DNA of 64,000 nt from Corynebacterium choanae (lineage in GTDB: Bacteria > Actinomycetota > Actinomycetes > Mycobacteriales > Mycobacteriaceae). The stretch covers positions 186,001 to 250,000 of the forward strand of contig NZ_CP033896.1 of the NCBI RefSeq assembly GCF_003813965.1, read 5' to 3'. Shown here piece by piece: positions 8,980 through 17,979 of this stretch (positions are counted from its first letter, which is position 1; each line of letters opens with the position of its first letter). The notes beneath the pieces were generated by a model. It had not been told where the DNA came from. It saw only the letters and a program-made list of their open reading frames with translations, and searched no databases. The translations under genes and the position numbers were made by a program.

Positions 8980-11681
8980 TGGTTCCCGCGCCTATTCCGG
9001 CGACGTCGCGCCACCCGGGATCCGTGGTGGTGAACTCGATCGCGTGGCCCGTCGACGGGTTGGAGTTTATCTTTCAGTTCAGCAAAACTCACCAGGTTGC
9101 CGTCGTCGGCGGTGGTGCGCCCACCGCGCTGCGCCACCGGCTCCTCAGCGGTGTGACTGCTGGTGGGGGTGTGGGCATCCCGGTTCGTGTTTTCGCTGTC
9201 GCTGACCGGCGTGACTCCTTTCGTCTCACCGGGATGATCCTGCTGCTCGGGGGAAGTGTGTTCAGATTGGGAGTGAGGGGTGAACGTTGCAGGTGACGCG
9301 GTTGTGCGCTGGTTGACCGCTTCCGGATGTGGCGGGGAAGTGATTGCATGCTCGTCACGCGGTGGAAGATGCCGAATCGGATACTGGCGCGGTGCCGCAG
9401 ATGGTTGCTTTCGGATAGCGAAGTCATCAGCTGCGGCAGTGCTTTCGGTGGTGGACGCTGCTGGAGCAGAGGCTGTGGTTGCCGCAGCGACCGGCGGGGC
9501 GAGCTTGATATTCGCCGCCGGCGGTGTCACCTGCAGGGCAGGGGAGTGTTCCCCGTGGCCAAGATGTCTGCTGGCACGTTTCACCCAGCGGGGTGCCCAC
9601 CAGTTGTCCTCCTGTAGCAGCTCCATGACCGCTGGCACGAGCAGCATGCGGATCACTGTCGCATCAAGCACCAGCGCCGCGATCATGCCGAAGGCGATGT
9701 ATTTCATCATGACAATGTCGCTAAAACCAAACGCCCCACACACCACAATCATGATCAGTGCTGCCGCGGTAATAATCGATCCGGTATGTGCTGTGCCGTA
9801 GCGGATCGCCCGGCTAGTGGACATGCCACGCTGCCGAGCCTCCACCATTCGGGAAACCAAAAACACTTCATAGTCCGTCGACAACCCATAGACAATGCAC
9901 ACAATCAGTACCAGCACCGGGCTCATCAGTGGACCTGCAGTGTAGCCGAAGAGATCTGCCCCGAACCCGTCGACGAACATTGCCGTCAAAATCCCTAAGG
10001 TGGCCCCCAGGCCGAGGATCGTCATAATGATGGCTTTCGCTGGCAGGATCATCGATCCAAACGTCAACGACATGAGCAGGAAAGTAGCGATGACAATATA
10101 GATTGCCATCCATGGCAGTGTGTCAAACAGCGCCTCAATTGACTCGACTTCCAGTGCCGGGGTGCCACCAATATAGACCTTCGCGTCACCGGGCACATCC
10201 AATGCCCGCAGCTGGTCAATCACGGCTTTATTTTGTGTCCGGTCGGCAATCCCGGCACTTAACACCGTTGTTGCATCCTTGGTTTCCGAGGCGATCTTGA
10301 AGCGGCCGGTAAGCCCGGTCACCTGGTTGGCTTGCGCATAAATACTGGCAAGTTCGGTGTCGGTCGCATTGGTTACGACAAGTTTTACCGGGTCGGTGCG
10401 GAATTGTGGGAAGGTTGCATCAAAGCGTTCTTGCGCCTGGCGGGTGGCATGTGCCGGCGGCAGATAGGTTTCATTGATCCCCCCGAAAGAGACGCCGGCA
10501 AGCGGAATAGTCAACGCCAATAATCCACCAACGAGACCCACAGTGGTCAGGGTGGCGTGGCGTTGCGCAAACGCCGGAACCCGACCAAATATGCCCTGCT
10601 CCGGGTCGCGGGAGAAATCCTGCTTTCGAATCGTCAACGCATCAATGCGCCGCCCTAGCAAAGTGAACAAACACGGCAGTACGCACAGCGATAGCACCGC
10701 GGCAAGCCCCACGGCGCTGATCGCCCCGTAGGCGATCGATTTCAAAAATGCTTGCGGGAACAAGAACAGTCCCGACAGTGCGACCATTACCATGCCGGCG
10801 GAAAACACCACTGTTTTCCCTGCGGTGGCGGTGGTGGTGATCACTGCCTGGCGGGTATCAGCCCCGCGGCTGAGTTCCTCCCGGAACCGGGAGACCATAA
10901 ATAGTCCATAGTCGATAGCCAGCCCCAGGCCGAGCAGAGTCACCACCGACTGAGCAAACACATTGACCTGGGTGACTGTTGCCAGCATCGACAACACCCC
11001 GAGCGAACCCAAAATGGAGAGCACCCCAACAATCAGCGGCATGCCGGCGGCGACAAGAGAGCCGAACACCAGCAGCAGTAACACCCCGACTGCGGGAAGT
11101 GCATATATCTCCGCCCGGTGAATATCGTCGGCCATCCCTTTATCGAGGGCATCAGCAATCGCCGTCGCACCGGCAATACGCACCTGTACGCCGCCGGCGA
11201 GATCGACCGTCGATCCGTCGGTGGCAACTTCTGGGGCGAGTGCCCGAAAGTCCCGCAAGGTTTGCTCCCCATCGCCACGTAAACCAATCGCGGCAAATGC
11301 GGTATCGCCCTCCGGGGAGATTAACTGCGGATTCAGCGCATCCGAATAGGAGACCACCTCAGCAACCTCATCAGGATGGGTGGCTTTGATTACCTCTAAG
11401 TAGGAGGCCATGGCGGTGCGGTTATCCGGATCGGCCATACTTTGCCCCGCGGGCGCAAAGAACATGACGATGACGTCGCCGGAATTGTCCCGGCCAAACG
11501 TGTCGAGTTCCAAGTTCTGTGCATAGGTTGAACCAGAATTCGGATCCACCCAACCTTCTTGGCTGAGTCGTTTGTCCAGCTGTGTTCCAGCCAGGAGATA
11601 CACGCCGAGGATGATGCTCAGCACCACCACAGGCACCACTTTTGCGTGGCGGTATGCGAATGATCCCCACCGTCCAAACAT
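8976..11681 (-). CDS. MmpL-family (MmpL3-type) lipid transporter
   Basis: RND-superfamily proton-driven exporter, 901 aa, likely moving trehalose monomycolate across the inner membrane. It has two halves, each with a periplasmic domain and a hydrophobic bundle. The Asp-Tyr proton-relay pairs are in GLAIDYGLF (about residue 255) and GLSTDYEVF (about 602). The last ~200 residues are a Pro/Ala/Thr/His-rich cytoplasmic tail. I chose the ATG at 11681 (MFGRWGSF) because it has an AGAGGGG Shine-Dalgarno; the frame stays open 67 codons upstream, but that stretch is Cys/His/Arg-rich and unlike the family. The NYN-trmB neighbourhood is that of mycobacterial mmpL3, which supports an MmpL3-type role. Confidence 0.9.
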   Translation of the reverse strand: MFGRWGSFAYRHAKVVPVVVLSIILGVYLLAGTQLDKRLSQEGWVDPNSGSTYAQNLELDTFGRDNSGDVIVMFFAPAGQSMADPDNRTAMASYLEVIKATHPDEVAEVVSYSDALNPQLISPEGDTAFAAIGLRGDGEQTLRDFRALAPEVATDGSTVDLAGGVQVRIAGATAIADALDKGMADDIHRAEIYALPAVGVLLLLVFGSLVAAGMPLIVGVLSILGSLGVLSMLATVTQVNVFAQSVVTLLGLGLAIDYGLFMVSRFREELSRGADTRQAVITTTATAGKTVVFSAGMVMVALSGLFLFPQAFLKSIAYGAISAVGLAAVLSLCVLPCLFTLLGRRIDALTIRKQDFSRDPEQGIFGRVPAFAQRHATLTTVGLVGGLLALTIPLAGVSFGGINETYLPPAHATRQAQERFDATFPQFRTDPVKLVVTNATDTELASIYAQANQVTGLTGRFKIASETKDATTVLSAGIADRTQNKAVIDQLRALDVPGDAKVYIGGTPALEVESIEALFDTLPWMAIYIVIATFLLMSLTFGSMILPAKAIIMTILGLGATLGILTAMFVDGFGADLFGYTAGPLMSPVLVLIVCIVYGLSTDYEVFLVSRMVEARQRGMSTSRAIRYGTAHTGSIITAAALIMIVVCGAFGFSDIVMMKYIAFGMIAALVLDATVIRMLLVPAVMELLQEDNWWAPRWVKRASRHLGHGEHSPALQVTPPAANIKLAPPVAAATTASAPAASTTESTAAADDFAIRKQPSAAPRQYPIRHLPPRDEHAITSPPHPEAVNQRTTASPATFTPHSQSEHTSPEQQDHPGETKGVTPVSDSENTNRDAHTPTSSHTAEEPVAQRGGRTTADDGNLVSFAELKDKLQPVDGPRDRVHHHGSRVARRRRNRRGNQ

Positions 11682-12305
11682 CGTGTGTATCCCCTCTAGT
11701 GGATGGAAGTTTTCGACAAAGCGTTCATGTGCACAGTGGAAGTGGCACGTGAATAGGTGTTGTGATCTTACCGGCTGGTACCTGCGGGCAGGAAAGCTGA
11801 AACGTGCATGTGGAACAGGCCGTTGGTGTCGTCGGCAAACCCGCAGTTGAAAACAGGATGAGCAACCAACGCTGCATCCCACACGTCACAGCAGTAGCGT
11901 TATGTCACTAAACTTCACTATTTTAACACGCTCCCGGTGTTGCCCTGGGCGGGTGCGTGCCTTTTTTAGCATTGCTGCGGGAAACGGCGTTGGGCCGCGC
12001 GGCGTGGAAGGAATCGCAAGTACGAACCGTCGTGTGTGCTATCTCATATAACCCCGGCGAATCGCCCGAATGCGCAGCTCACAGCTGGGTGTGGTGCTAA
12101 AGAGAATCTTTCGCTTTATTCAGTAAGTAACCATCTTTTTCTTAACTACGTCTAAAGGGGGACGTGAGCTTGTCGTTCCACTAATGGGGACGCACAGGAC
12201 TTGCGGGAAGCAGTAACTGTGCGCTGGGCACGGTTACATTGTCACTGCGCTGCCGTCATGGAGCATATGAGATTGGCAGCGCGAAAGAACTCCTAGGAGA
12301 TTTTC
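11682..12305. other. Divergent intergenic region
   Basis: These 624 bases separate the MmpL gene from a small secreted-protein gene on the other strand, so both promoters should lie here. An AT-rich run at about 12110-12160 is the best promoter candidate for the plus-strand gene. I see no RNA gene; the open frames inside look like noise. Confidence 0.5.
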
Positions 12306-12845
12306 ATGCGTTCAATGAAGAAGGCAATCGCCGCAGCTGCAGTAGCGGGCGCCGTTGCACTCGGCGGGGTGACCCCGGCCACCGCGCAGTATGACGAAAA
12401 TGTTTGGATCGAAAAATTCAAGCAAGCGACCAAACAATTGGAAAAACAGGAGTGCGGAACGGGCTGGTTAGCGAACAAAGAGCAGATCGACGCCTATAAG
12501 AAGGAACTTGCCGAGCAAAAGGCTCACCTTGAAGAGGTCATCAAGTTCTCCGGCGGCCACAATGAATTAAGCAAGGTAATTATTGAATACAATAAGGCAG
12601 TCGAGGCCAAGATTGACGAGTGCCAGAATCCGGTGACGAACATCGCCAGCAACCTGGGTTCGTCGAAGCTGACCCAGGGGTCGAGCGACAATGAAAATCA
12701 GGGTTCCAGCTCGAATAACGGCGGCGAGGAGAATGACAACAAGCCGCTGATTATCGTCGGTGTCCTCGTTGCACTGCTGGCACTTGCCGGTGGCGTCGTT
12801 GCAACCAACCCGCAGCTGATGGCACAGCTGCCACTGCCTCGCTAA
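12306..12845 (+). CDS. Small secreted protein with C-terminal membrane anchor (paralogue 1)
   Basis: A 179-aa protein of unknown function. A signal peptide ends near residue 27 (ATA|Q). A highly charged, probably helical domain of about 85 residues has just two cysteines, one near its start (QECGTGW, C50) and one near its end (DECQNP), which could form a disulfide. Next come a Ser/Asn/Gly linker, a transmembrane helix (about 150-166) and the tail NPQLMAQLPLPR. The same plan and tail occur in the gene at 25273-25860. The start ATG has CTAGGAG eight bases upstream. It sits between the MmpL gene and the NYN gene, which are usually adjacent, so it may be an insertion there. Confidence 0.85.
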   Translation: MRSMKKAIAAAAVAGAVALGGVTPATAQYDENVWIEKFKQATKQLEKQECGTGWLANKEQIDAYKKELAEQKAHLEEVIKFSGGHNELSKVIIEYNKAVEAKIDECQNPVTNIASNLGSSKLTQGSSDNENQGSSSNNGGEENDNKPLIIVGVLVALLALAGGVVATNPQLMAQLPLPR

Positions 12846-12898
12846 GAACTCACCTAGCAGTTACCGTGACTGCGAGTAACACCTAGCCCGCGCAGAAC

Positions 12899-12971
12899 AA
12901 CTGCAGCACACTGCACAACCTTAGAGGGCGTGACGCCCAAAAAGGATGTTGTCCAGTGTGCTGCAGTTTTT
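12899..12971 (+). terminator. Large nested hairpin terminator
   Basis: AACTGCAGCACACTG at 12899-12913 pairs perfectly with CAGTGTGCTGCAGTT at 12954-12968, followed by more T residues. Inside the loop ACAAC pairs with GTTGT, and GGGCGT-G-ACGCCC forms a third stem. It lies between convergent genes and suits the plus-strand gene best. Confidence 0.8.
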
Positions 12972-12977
12972 CCTATG

Positions 12978-13658
12978 TTACTTCCGCAAACAGGACAGCG
13001 GGCGCAGTGGTGGCATCCAGCCACCCTGGTCGGGAAGCATCTCCAGCTGGATACGGGGCAACGGTTTTAAGAACACCCCGGGAATGTCCTCTAAGTCGAC
13101 GAACTGCAGATTGTCTGCCGCTGTCGCCCAGGAGGCGTGCTCCCGGAAACCAATCACAGTCACCGGAATACCGGCGGCAGCGAGTTCATCCAGGATTTCT
13201 TTAAAGTTTTGCCCGTCGGCGCTCGCAACAACAACCCCGTCGAGCACATTTTGTTCAAAACGGCGTCGAATATGGGCAACCATATCCGGATCAACATCCG
13301 AGTCATCATGCAGCTTCGGCTTAGCAAACACCGAGAACCCGACGTTACGCAGTGCCTCCACCCAAGAGCGCAGCGCATCCTCGCTGCCGCGCAGCATGTT
13401 AGTAAACACAGTTGCTTCCGGAACAGGCGTGTGCCCGAGTTCAGCGGCACGCTGGTCGCAATAGTCAAGTAGCCACAGGCCAACTGCATCAAAGCGGGGA
13501 CGGTTTACCGAACTTGGGCGGCCACCCAAAATTGCGCCCAACCCCATATCCACATTTGGGGCATCCCAAATGAGCAGAATCTCCCGATCACCCGGTGGTG
13601 GGAGGGGCTGGCTAGCGGTGACGGCAATGTCGCTGGTATCGGTATGTGCGGAAGTCAT
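12978..13658 (-). CDS. NYN-domain protein (putative RNase)
   Basis: PIN-like NYN fold of about 226 aa, matching the mycobacterial gene between mmpL3 and trmB. Acidic motifs expected for metal-dependent nuclease chemistry are present: LIWDAPNVDMG near the N-terminus, the HDDSDVDPDM stretch, and SADGQNFKEIL in the second half. About 35 basic and Pro/Leu-rich residues close the protein. The start is uncertain: a TTG at 13673 adds five residues but its AAAGG lies right against it, so I prefer ATG at 13658. Its link to lipid export is positional only. Confidence 0.82.
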   Translation of the reverse strand: MTSAHTDTSDIAVTASQPLPPPGDREILLIWDAPNVDMGLGAILGGRPSSVNRPRFDAVGLWLLDYCDQRAAELGHTPVPEATVFTNMLRGSEDALRSWVEALRNVGFSVFAKPKLHDDSDVDPDMVAHIRRRFEQNVLDGVVVASADGQNFKEILDELAAAGIPVTVIGFREHASWATAADNLQFVDLEDIPGVFLKPLPRIQLEMLPDQGGWMPPLRPLSCLRK

Positions 13659-13871
13659 GTGCGATGCACTCAACCTTTATCTTTTACGTGAACTATGCGG
13701 TAAAGAAGCCCGTGTGCCAGGGGTGAAATCCTGGGCACGCGCGAAAAGTGAACAATGCAAGCAGGTGTTTTGCAGCACACCCAAGCTTGCGCAATCGCTT
13801 GCTGCCTTCCAAGCATAGTCATCGCAGGTGTGAGCCTTGACGGCACCCTCACTCACGGCTGGTTGAGCGGA

Positions 13872-14678
13872 CTAGCCCCGCTTCCGCCACAAGTATTCCC
13901 GGATAACATGGTCTTTGTTTAAGCCTTTTCCCTCAAACTTGGTGATGAGCTGCCGGTCGGTGAGCTGTGGGCAGTCCTCCCACGGCCATCCCATATATTC
14001 CAAAGATGGTTCAACATTGACGAGCTCATCGATCCACTCGGCATAGTCGGCATGATCCGTTGCCACATGCAGCACCCCGCCGGGTCGTAACCGAGAGGCG
14101 AATAATCGCAACGGCCCTGATTGAATAATGCGCCGTTTGTGATGCTTCGCCTTTGGCCACGGATCCGGGAAGAACACGCGAATACCGGATAGTGATTCGG
14201 GGGCAATCATCCGATTGAGCACCTCAATCCCGTCACCGCGGATGAGGCGAATATTGTCCAAATTGCCGCGCACTGCTGCACCAAGCAGTTTCGCCAGGCC
14301 TGGTTTATACAGTTCCACAGCAATAACGTTGGTGTCTTGTTCAACGGCAGCCATTGCCGCTGTTGACGTGCCAGTACCTGAGCCGATCTCGACGATGGTT
14401 GGGGCGGTGCGACCGAACCACTGATCAACATCGATGCGTTCGTCGCTTAAGACCTTCCCGACACGCGGCCAATGCTCGACAAAGAGTCGCTGCTGGTTGT
14501 CGGTGAGTGTGCCACGGCGAAACGACACTGTGCCCAGGCGGGGATAGTCAAGACCATCATCGAAGGTGGATTGCAGTGGCCGTCCCGGTGGTAGTTCACC
14601 AACATTCGCGGCTGTTGCAGCAGATGGGGTATTCGTCGTCGATTGGGCATCGGCGGGGGCAGTGTCGTGGTCAGTCAT
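13872..14678 (-). CDS. trmB: tRNA (guanine-N7-)-methyltransferase TrmB
   Basis: SAM-dependent enzyme that makes m7G46 in tRNA. It is 268 aa. The first ~35 residues are a low-complexity Thr/Ala tail not found in short family members. The SAM-binding glycine loop [11 protein letters not shown] is at about residues 96-106. The family signature [15 protein letters not shown] follows at about 169-183, and the substrate-side DHADYAEW comes after it. The gene follows the NYN gene on the same strand with a 213-base gap that could hold a promoter for the NYN-MmpL group. Confidence 0.95.
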   Translation of the reverse strand: MTDHDTAPADAQSTTNTPSAATAANVGELPPGRPLQSTFDDGLDYPRLGTVSFRRGTLTDNQQRLFVEHWPRVGKVLSDERIDVDQWFGRTAPTIVEIGSGTGTSTAAMAAVEQDTNVIAVELYKPGLAKLLGAAVRGNLDNIRLIRGDGIEVLNRMIAPESLSGIRVFFPDPWPKAKHHKRRIIQSGPLRLFASRLRPGGVLHVATDHADYAEWIDELVNVEPSLEYMGWPWEDCPQLTDRQLITKFEGKGLNKDHVIREYLWRKRG

Positions 14679-14987
14679 GGCATATATTGTTTCATATCGG
14701 GCGCAAGAACCCCGTGTGTGAAAATCACCTGGCAGGATTCGTCGAAGTTACTCTGTGTCCGCAGTAAGCCCTACGCGTACTTGTAGCAGACGTGCGCGCC
14801 CAATATTCGCACAGGTTTGTACCCCACAAGTACTCCTACAAAGATTGCCACATACCACCTATGCAGCAACCTTGGTTTGGTGCCGCGGAAGCTTGCGTGG
14901 GTGGGCGGATCGGATCCTCGGAGCAGCAAGTATTCGCCTAAGCAAAGGATGCTGGGAGCTGCCCGTAGAGGAGAGAAGCCTTTTTCC
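14679..14987. other. Divergent promoter region
   Basis: The 309 bases between trmB (minus) and the lipoprotein (plus) hold AT-rich ATATATTG near the trmB start, a possible -10 for trmB with a very short leader. No structured RNA was recognised. Confidence 0.4.
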
Positions 14988-15698
14988 ATGAACGCACGCG
15001 CTATCCTGCTTGCCCTTGCCGGCTCTGTAAGTCTTGCTGCTGCTGGCTGTGCCGGAGAGCACCCGGCAGCAGTCGTTGAGACTGTGGTGTTGGAGACCGT
15101 CACCGTCACCCCTGCGGCGTCGACGGACCAGCAGGCCACTGCAACAATGGTGCATGATCCTGATCCGCTGGCGGAATTGCAGGACGCCTATGGTGCAGTG
15201 TTGAACAATCCCGGCATTGTTCCAATGCACCATCCCGATCCGAATGTTCGACCCGCCGGCAACTACAGCTACACGGTTGCTGATGTTGACGCCGATGGTC
15301 TCCCGGAGCTGCTCCTCCGCGTTGGTCGAAGTGATGAACGGCCGAATACTTGGAACATGGTCGCGATCGTGCGGGGCACCTCTACACCGGGGCAGTTGCA
15401 GTTTGCCGACAATATTCTGCTGGAAGGTAAGGCCGGTGCCGGCGGTAGTCGCATGCCGATGTTGCTTCCCGACGTCGGGAATCGTGGCGTATATCAAGTC
15501 TCTTATTATTGGCCGTATCCGGAAACCACGATTGAACAATTCGACATTGTTGATGGGGCGATCACGCTGCAAAACAAGTACCAGACATTTCTGCCTGAAG
15601 GGCTTCCCGCAGGAACCTGCCTGGCGCAATGGCGGCCGGTTAGCGATCTCACAGCGGTGGCCAACCTTAGCAACGGGGAATGTAACCACGCGTATTAA
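14988..15698 (+). CDS. Exported lipoprotein of unknown function
   Basis: A 236-aa protein. The signal sequence ends in a plausible but weak lipobox, LAAAGC, giving a lipidated Cys at about residue 20. A Val/Thr-rich linker follows. Then comes a beta-rich domain with a DVDADGLPELLLRVG motif, which resembles the calcium-binding FG-GAP/VCBS-type loop (D-x-D-x-D-G). One further Cys pair (GTC, GEC) is near the C-terminus. The ATG at 14988 was chosen over an upstream open frame because it has AGAGGAG about 13 bases ahead and opens directly on a signal peptide. I do not recognise a specific function. Confidence 0.75.
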   Translation: MNARAILLALAGSVSLAAAGCAGEHPAAVVETVVLETVTVTPAASTDQQATATMVHDPDPLAELQDAYGAVLNNPGIVPMHHPDPNVRPAGNYSYTVADVDADGLPELLLRVGRSDERPNTWNMVAIVRGTSTPGQLQFADNILLEGKAGAGGSRMPMLLPDVGNRGVYQVSYYWPYPETTIEQFDIVDGAITLQNKYQTFLPEGLPAGTCLAQWRPVSDLTAVANLSNGECNHAY

Positions 15699-16346
15699 TG
15701 GCCGGAGCCGCTACAGGCAGCCTGCATAACACGGCTCTGTTGTATTTGCGCCATCCCGTGAGGCCTGCACTGGGCTGCTATGCGGGCACCCTGGTGTCGG
15801 CCGTTTTCTGTGGTTCGGGTACACGGGGAATGTTGGCGCCGACTGCAGGAATTGAAATACAGTTGCGTGAAAGCGGGATGCTTCGAGCAGTATCGCGCAG
15901 TTTTTCCACCCGGAAAGGGGTAAAGGGTGGGGTAATCCGTTGTTACGCACACCTGGATGGGGCGGAAGTTGAGCAATCTCACAACGGCTACCGCACAGGG
16001 TACGCGTGCCTTTTCAATGGTCACCTCAATGCGGTAGTTTTTCCCTCGTCGCTTGGTATTTTCCCAGCTTAATGCGGACATGATTTATGGATCTGTCCTT
16101 ATGGAATGACGTTTCCTGCTGTGGTGTGCGGCCTAGTACTGCGCAGTGGCGCGGGCTGGGAGTTGTTTTCGGGGAAAAAATTGCGGTGAAGCGGGGAATT
16201 TCTTTCTCGACCTCCTGCGCGGCTGACTTGCACGGTAATAGTCTGGTCAGTGAATCAGGGCCGCTGATTCGGGCGGCCTGTCGTCCCTTTTTGCTGCGTG
16301 GATCGCAGCGTGAAAAAGGTTGAACAGGAAGGGTTCTTGGATCATC
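15699..16346. other. Intergenic region before the sugar transporter
   Basis: About 650 bases. Overlapping frames of 124 and 128 codons occur on opposite strands, but neither has a ribosome site, a recognisable domain or family-like composition, so I call it non-coding. The promoter for the binding-protein gene should lie in the last 200 bases. Confidence 0.5.
16252..16270. promoter_or_regulatory. Operator-like inverted repeat before the sugar-binding protein gene
   Basis: GAATCAG and CTGATTC are perfect 7-base arms around GGCCG, 77 bases before the start codon. It is a candidate site for the DeoR-type regulator at 28036, which is an inference from position alone. Confidence 0.4.
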
Positions 16347-17684
16347 ATGAACACGCTTAGCACCAAACGACTGGTGAGCCTGCTGTCAGTGGCTGCACTG
16401 TCCACTGTGGGCCTGGCCGCCTGCGGCTCAGACGACACGGCAAAGGATGCAGTAGATACTGCCTCAAGCACCGTGTCGAGCGCTGCCAGCGAAGCCGCTC
16501 CTAGTGGGGATGCTGTCGCCATCGAGTATTGGCACCGTCTGCCGGACAAGGATGGCATGATCAAGGTTGCTGAGGCTGCCGACGAATTCAATGCCGCAAA
16601 CCCGGATATTCAGGTCAAGACGGTGAAGTTCGAAGGTGACGCCACCGCCAGCTATGACAAGATTTCGGCGGCGATCAAGGCAGGTAACGCCCCATGTTTG
16701 GCACAGGCCTCCTATGATGGCCTGCCCGCCATGCTTATGCGCGGTGAACTCATGGATGTCACCGATCTTGCCAAGGAGTACCAAGATCACTACGGTGCCG
16801 GCCCGTGGGGTCAAGTCACCTTGGGTGGCAAAACCTATGGTCTGCCGCAGGACACCGGCCCGCTGGTCTACTACTACGACAAGGATGCCTTCGACGAGCT
16901 GGGGATCACCGCCCCAACCACCTGGGACGAATACTGGTCGAATGCTGAAAAGGCACAGGCTGCCGGCAAGTACACCTCCGCCTTCTTCAAGGATGAAGCC
17001 GGTGACTGGTATGCCGCATTAAACGCCGCCTACGGCGCACAATGGTTCGACATCGACGGTGACGCGTGGGCAGTTGACGTCAACGGACCTACCTCGCAAA
17101 AGGTGGCCGATGCGTGGCAAACCTCCATCAACTCCGGCACTACCCTGGTTGCTGATCGGTGGGGCGACCCGGCACCAACCGACACGGCACTGAAAGAAGG
17201 CACCCTCATCGGCTATATCGGTGCCGCTTGGGAAGCTGCTTTCAACCTTGATCCGCTAGGAAAAGAAGAGGCAAACTGGCAGGTAGCCCAAATGCCGGAA
17301 CAGCAGTCCGGTCCATGGGGCGGCTCTGCACTCGTTGTCTTGAAGGGCTGCGAAGCACCAGAGGCCGCACTGAAATTCGCCGACTGGTACAACACCAACC
17401 TCAAGGCCATGGCCAGCCAGGGGCTCGTGCCGGCTGCCAAGGGCAAGGTGGAAACCCCAGAGGCCATTAAGAAGCTCTATGGCGGACAAGATGTCATGGC
17501 TGAGCTGACAAAGGCTGCTGACAATGCCAACCCGCGCTGGCTGTACAGCCCAACTTGGCCAACGGTGAAAGAAACCCTCATCGACAATGCGGGCAGCGGT
17601 ATGCCGCTGCAGGCCAACATTGACGCGGCGCAAGCTGAGGCGATCACCTCACTGGAAGGTGCCGGCCTGCAGGTGAAGAAGTAG
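16347..17684 (+). CDS. Sugar ABC transporter substrate-binding lipoprotein
   Basis: Family 1 extracellular solute-binding protein, 445 aa, anchored outside the membrane by a lipidated Cys (lipobox GLAACG, Cys about 26). An Ala/Ser-rich linker precedes the two-lobed domain, which opens with VAIEYWHRLPDKDG. YGLPQDTGPLVYYYDKDAF and the Trp-rich C-terminal lobe are typical of oligosaccharide binders. I chose the ATG at 16347 because it opens a proper signal peptide; AGGAAGG lies about 14 bases ahead. Two permeases and a GH42 beta-galactosidase follow, suggesting a galactoside or galactosyl-HexNAc ligand. A maltose-type ligand cannot be excluded from sequence. Confidence 0.9.
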   Translation: MNTLSTKRLVSLLSVAALSTVGLAACGSDDTAKDAVDTASSTVSSAASEAAPSGDAVAIEYWHRLPDKDGMIKVAEAADEFNAANPDIQVKTVKFEGDATASYDKISAAIKAGNAPCLAQASYDGLPAMLMRGELMDVTDLAKEYQDHYGAGPWGQVTLGGKTYGLPQDTGPLVYYYDKDAFDELGITAPTTWDEYWSNAEKAQAAGKYTSAFFKDEAGDWYAALNAAYGAQWFDIDGDAWAVDVNGPTSQKVADAWQTSINSGTTLVADRWGDPAPTDTALKEGTLIGYIGAAWEAAFNLDPLGKEEANWQVAQMPEQQSGPWGGSALVVLKGCEAPEAALKFADWYNTNLKAMASQGLVPAAKGKVETPEAIKKLYGGQDVMAELTKAADNANPRWLYSPTWPTVKETLIDNAGSGMPLQANIDAAQAEAITSLEGAGLQVKK

Positions 17685-17731
17685 ACCCACAACCTCTCGC
17701 ACCGCGCACTGCGCAGGGGATAGCCCCGAAC

Positions 17732-17766
17732 CCGGGCAGGATCAGCGCCCTGTTGATCCTGCCCGG
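17732..17766 (+). other. Strong intercistronic hairpin between binding protein and permease
   Basis: CCGGGCAGGATCA and TGATCCTGCCCGG are perfect 13-base arms with a 9-base loop. There is no T-run, so it is more likely an mRNA-stabilising or partial-attenuation element that keeps binding protein in excess of permease. Confidence 0.6.
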
Positions 17767-17979
17767 TAGCACCCCACCCGCAAAAGCTGCACATCTGAGA
17801 TATACAAAACAACACAGCAAGGGCGTTGTTGTCACCACCCACCGCGAAGTATCCCTATCCTTCCTCACCGGTGCCACGCCCCGCAGTCAACAACACCACC
17901 ATCCGCACCACACACTCAACGACTGCACCACAGCACACACACGGATTTTTCCCAACGCAGGAGGGAAGGACTTTTCGTC

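Noticed and set aside
11682-11882. N-terminal extension of the MmpL protein
   Set aside because: The 67 extra codons are Cys/His/Arg-rich, unlike the family, and a good Shine-Dalgarno precedes the ATG at 11681.
12060-12305. Cyclic-di-AMP riboswitch before the small secreted gene
   Set aside because: The leader has G-rich blocks but does not show the conserved ydaO core sequences.
15698-16072. 124-codon gene after the lipoprotein
   Set aside because: It begins directly at the end of the lipoprotein gene without ribosome site, overlaps a similar frame on the other strand, and resembles no protein.
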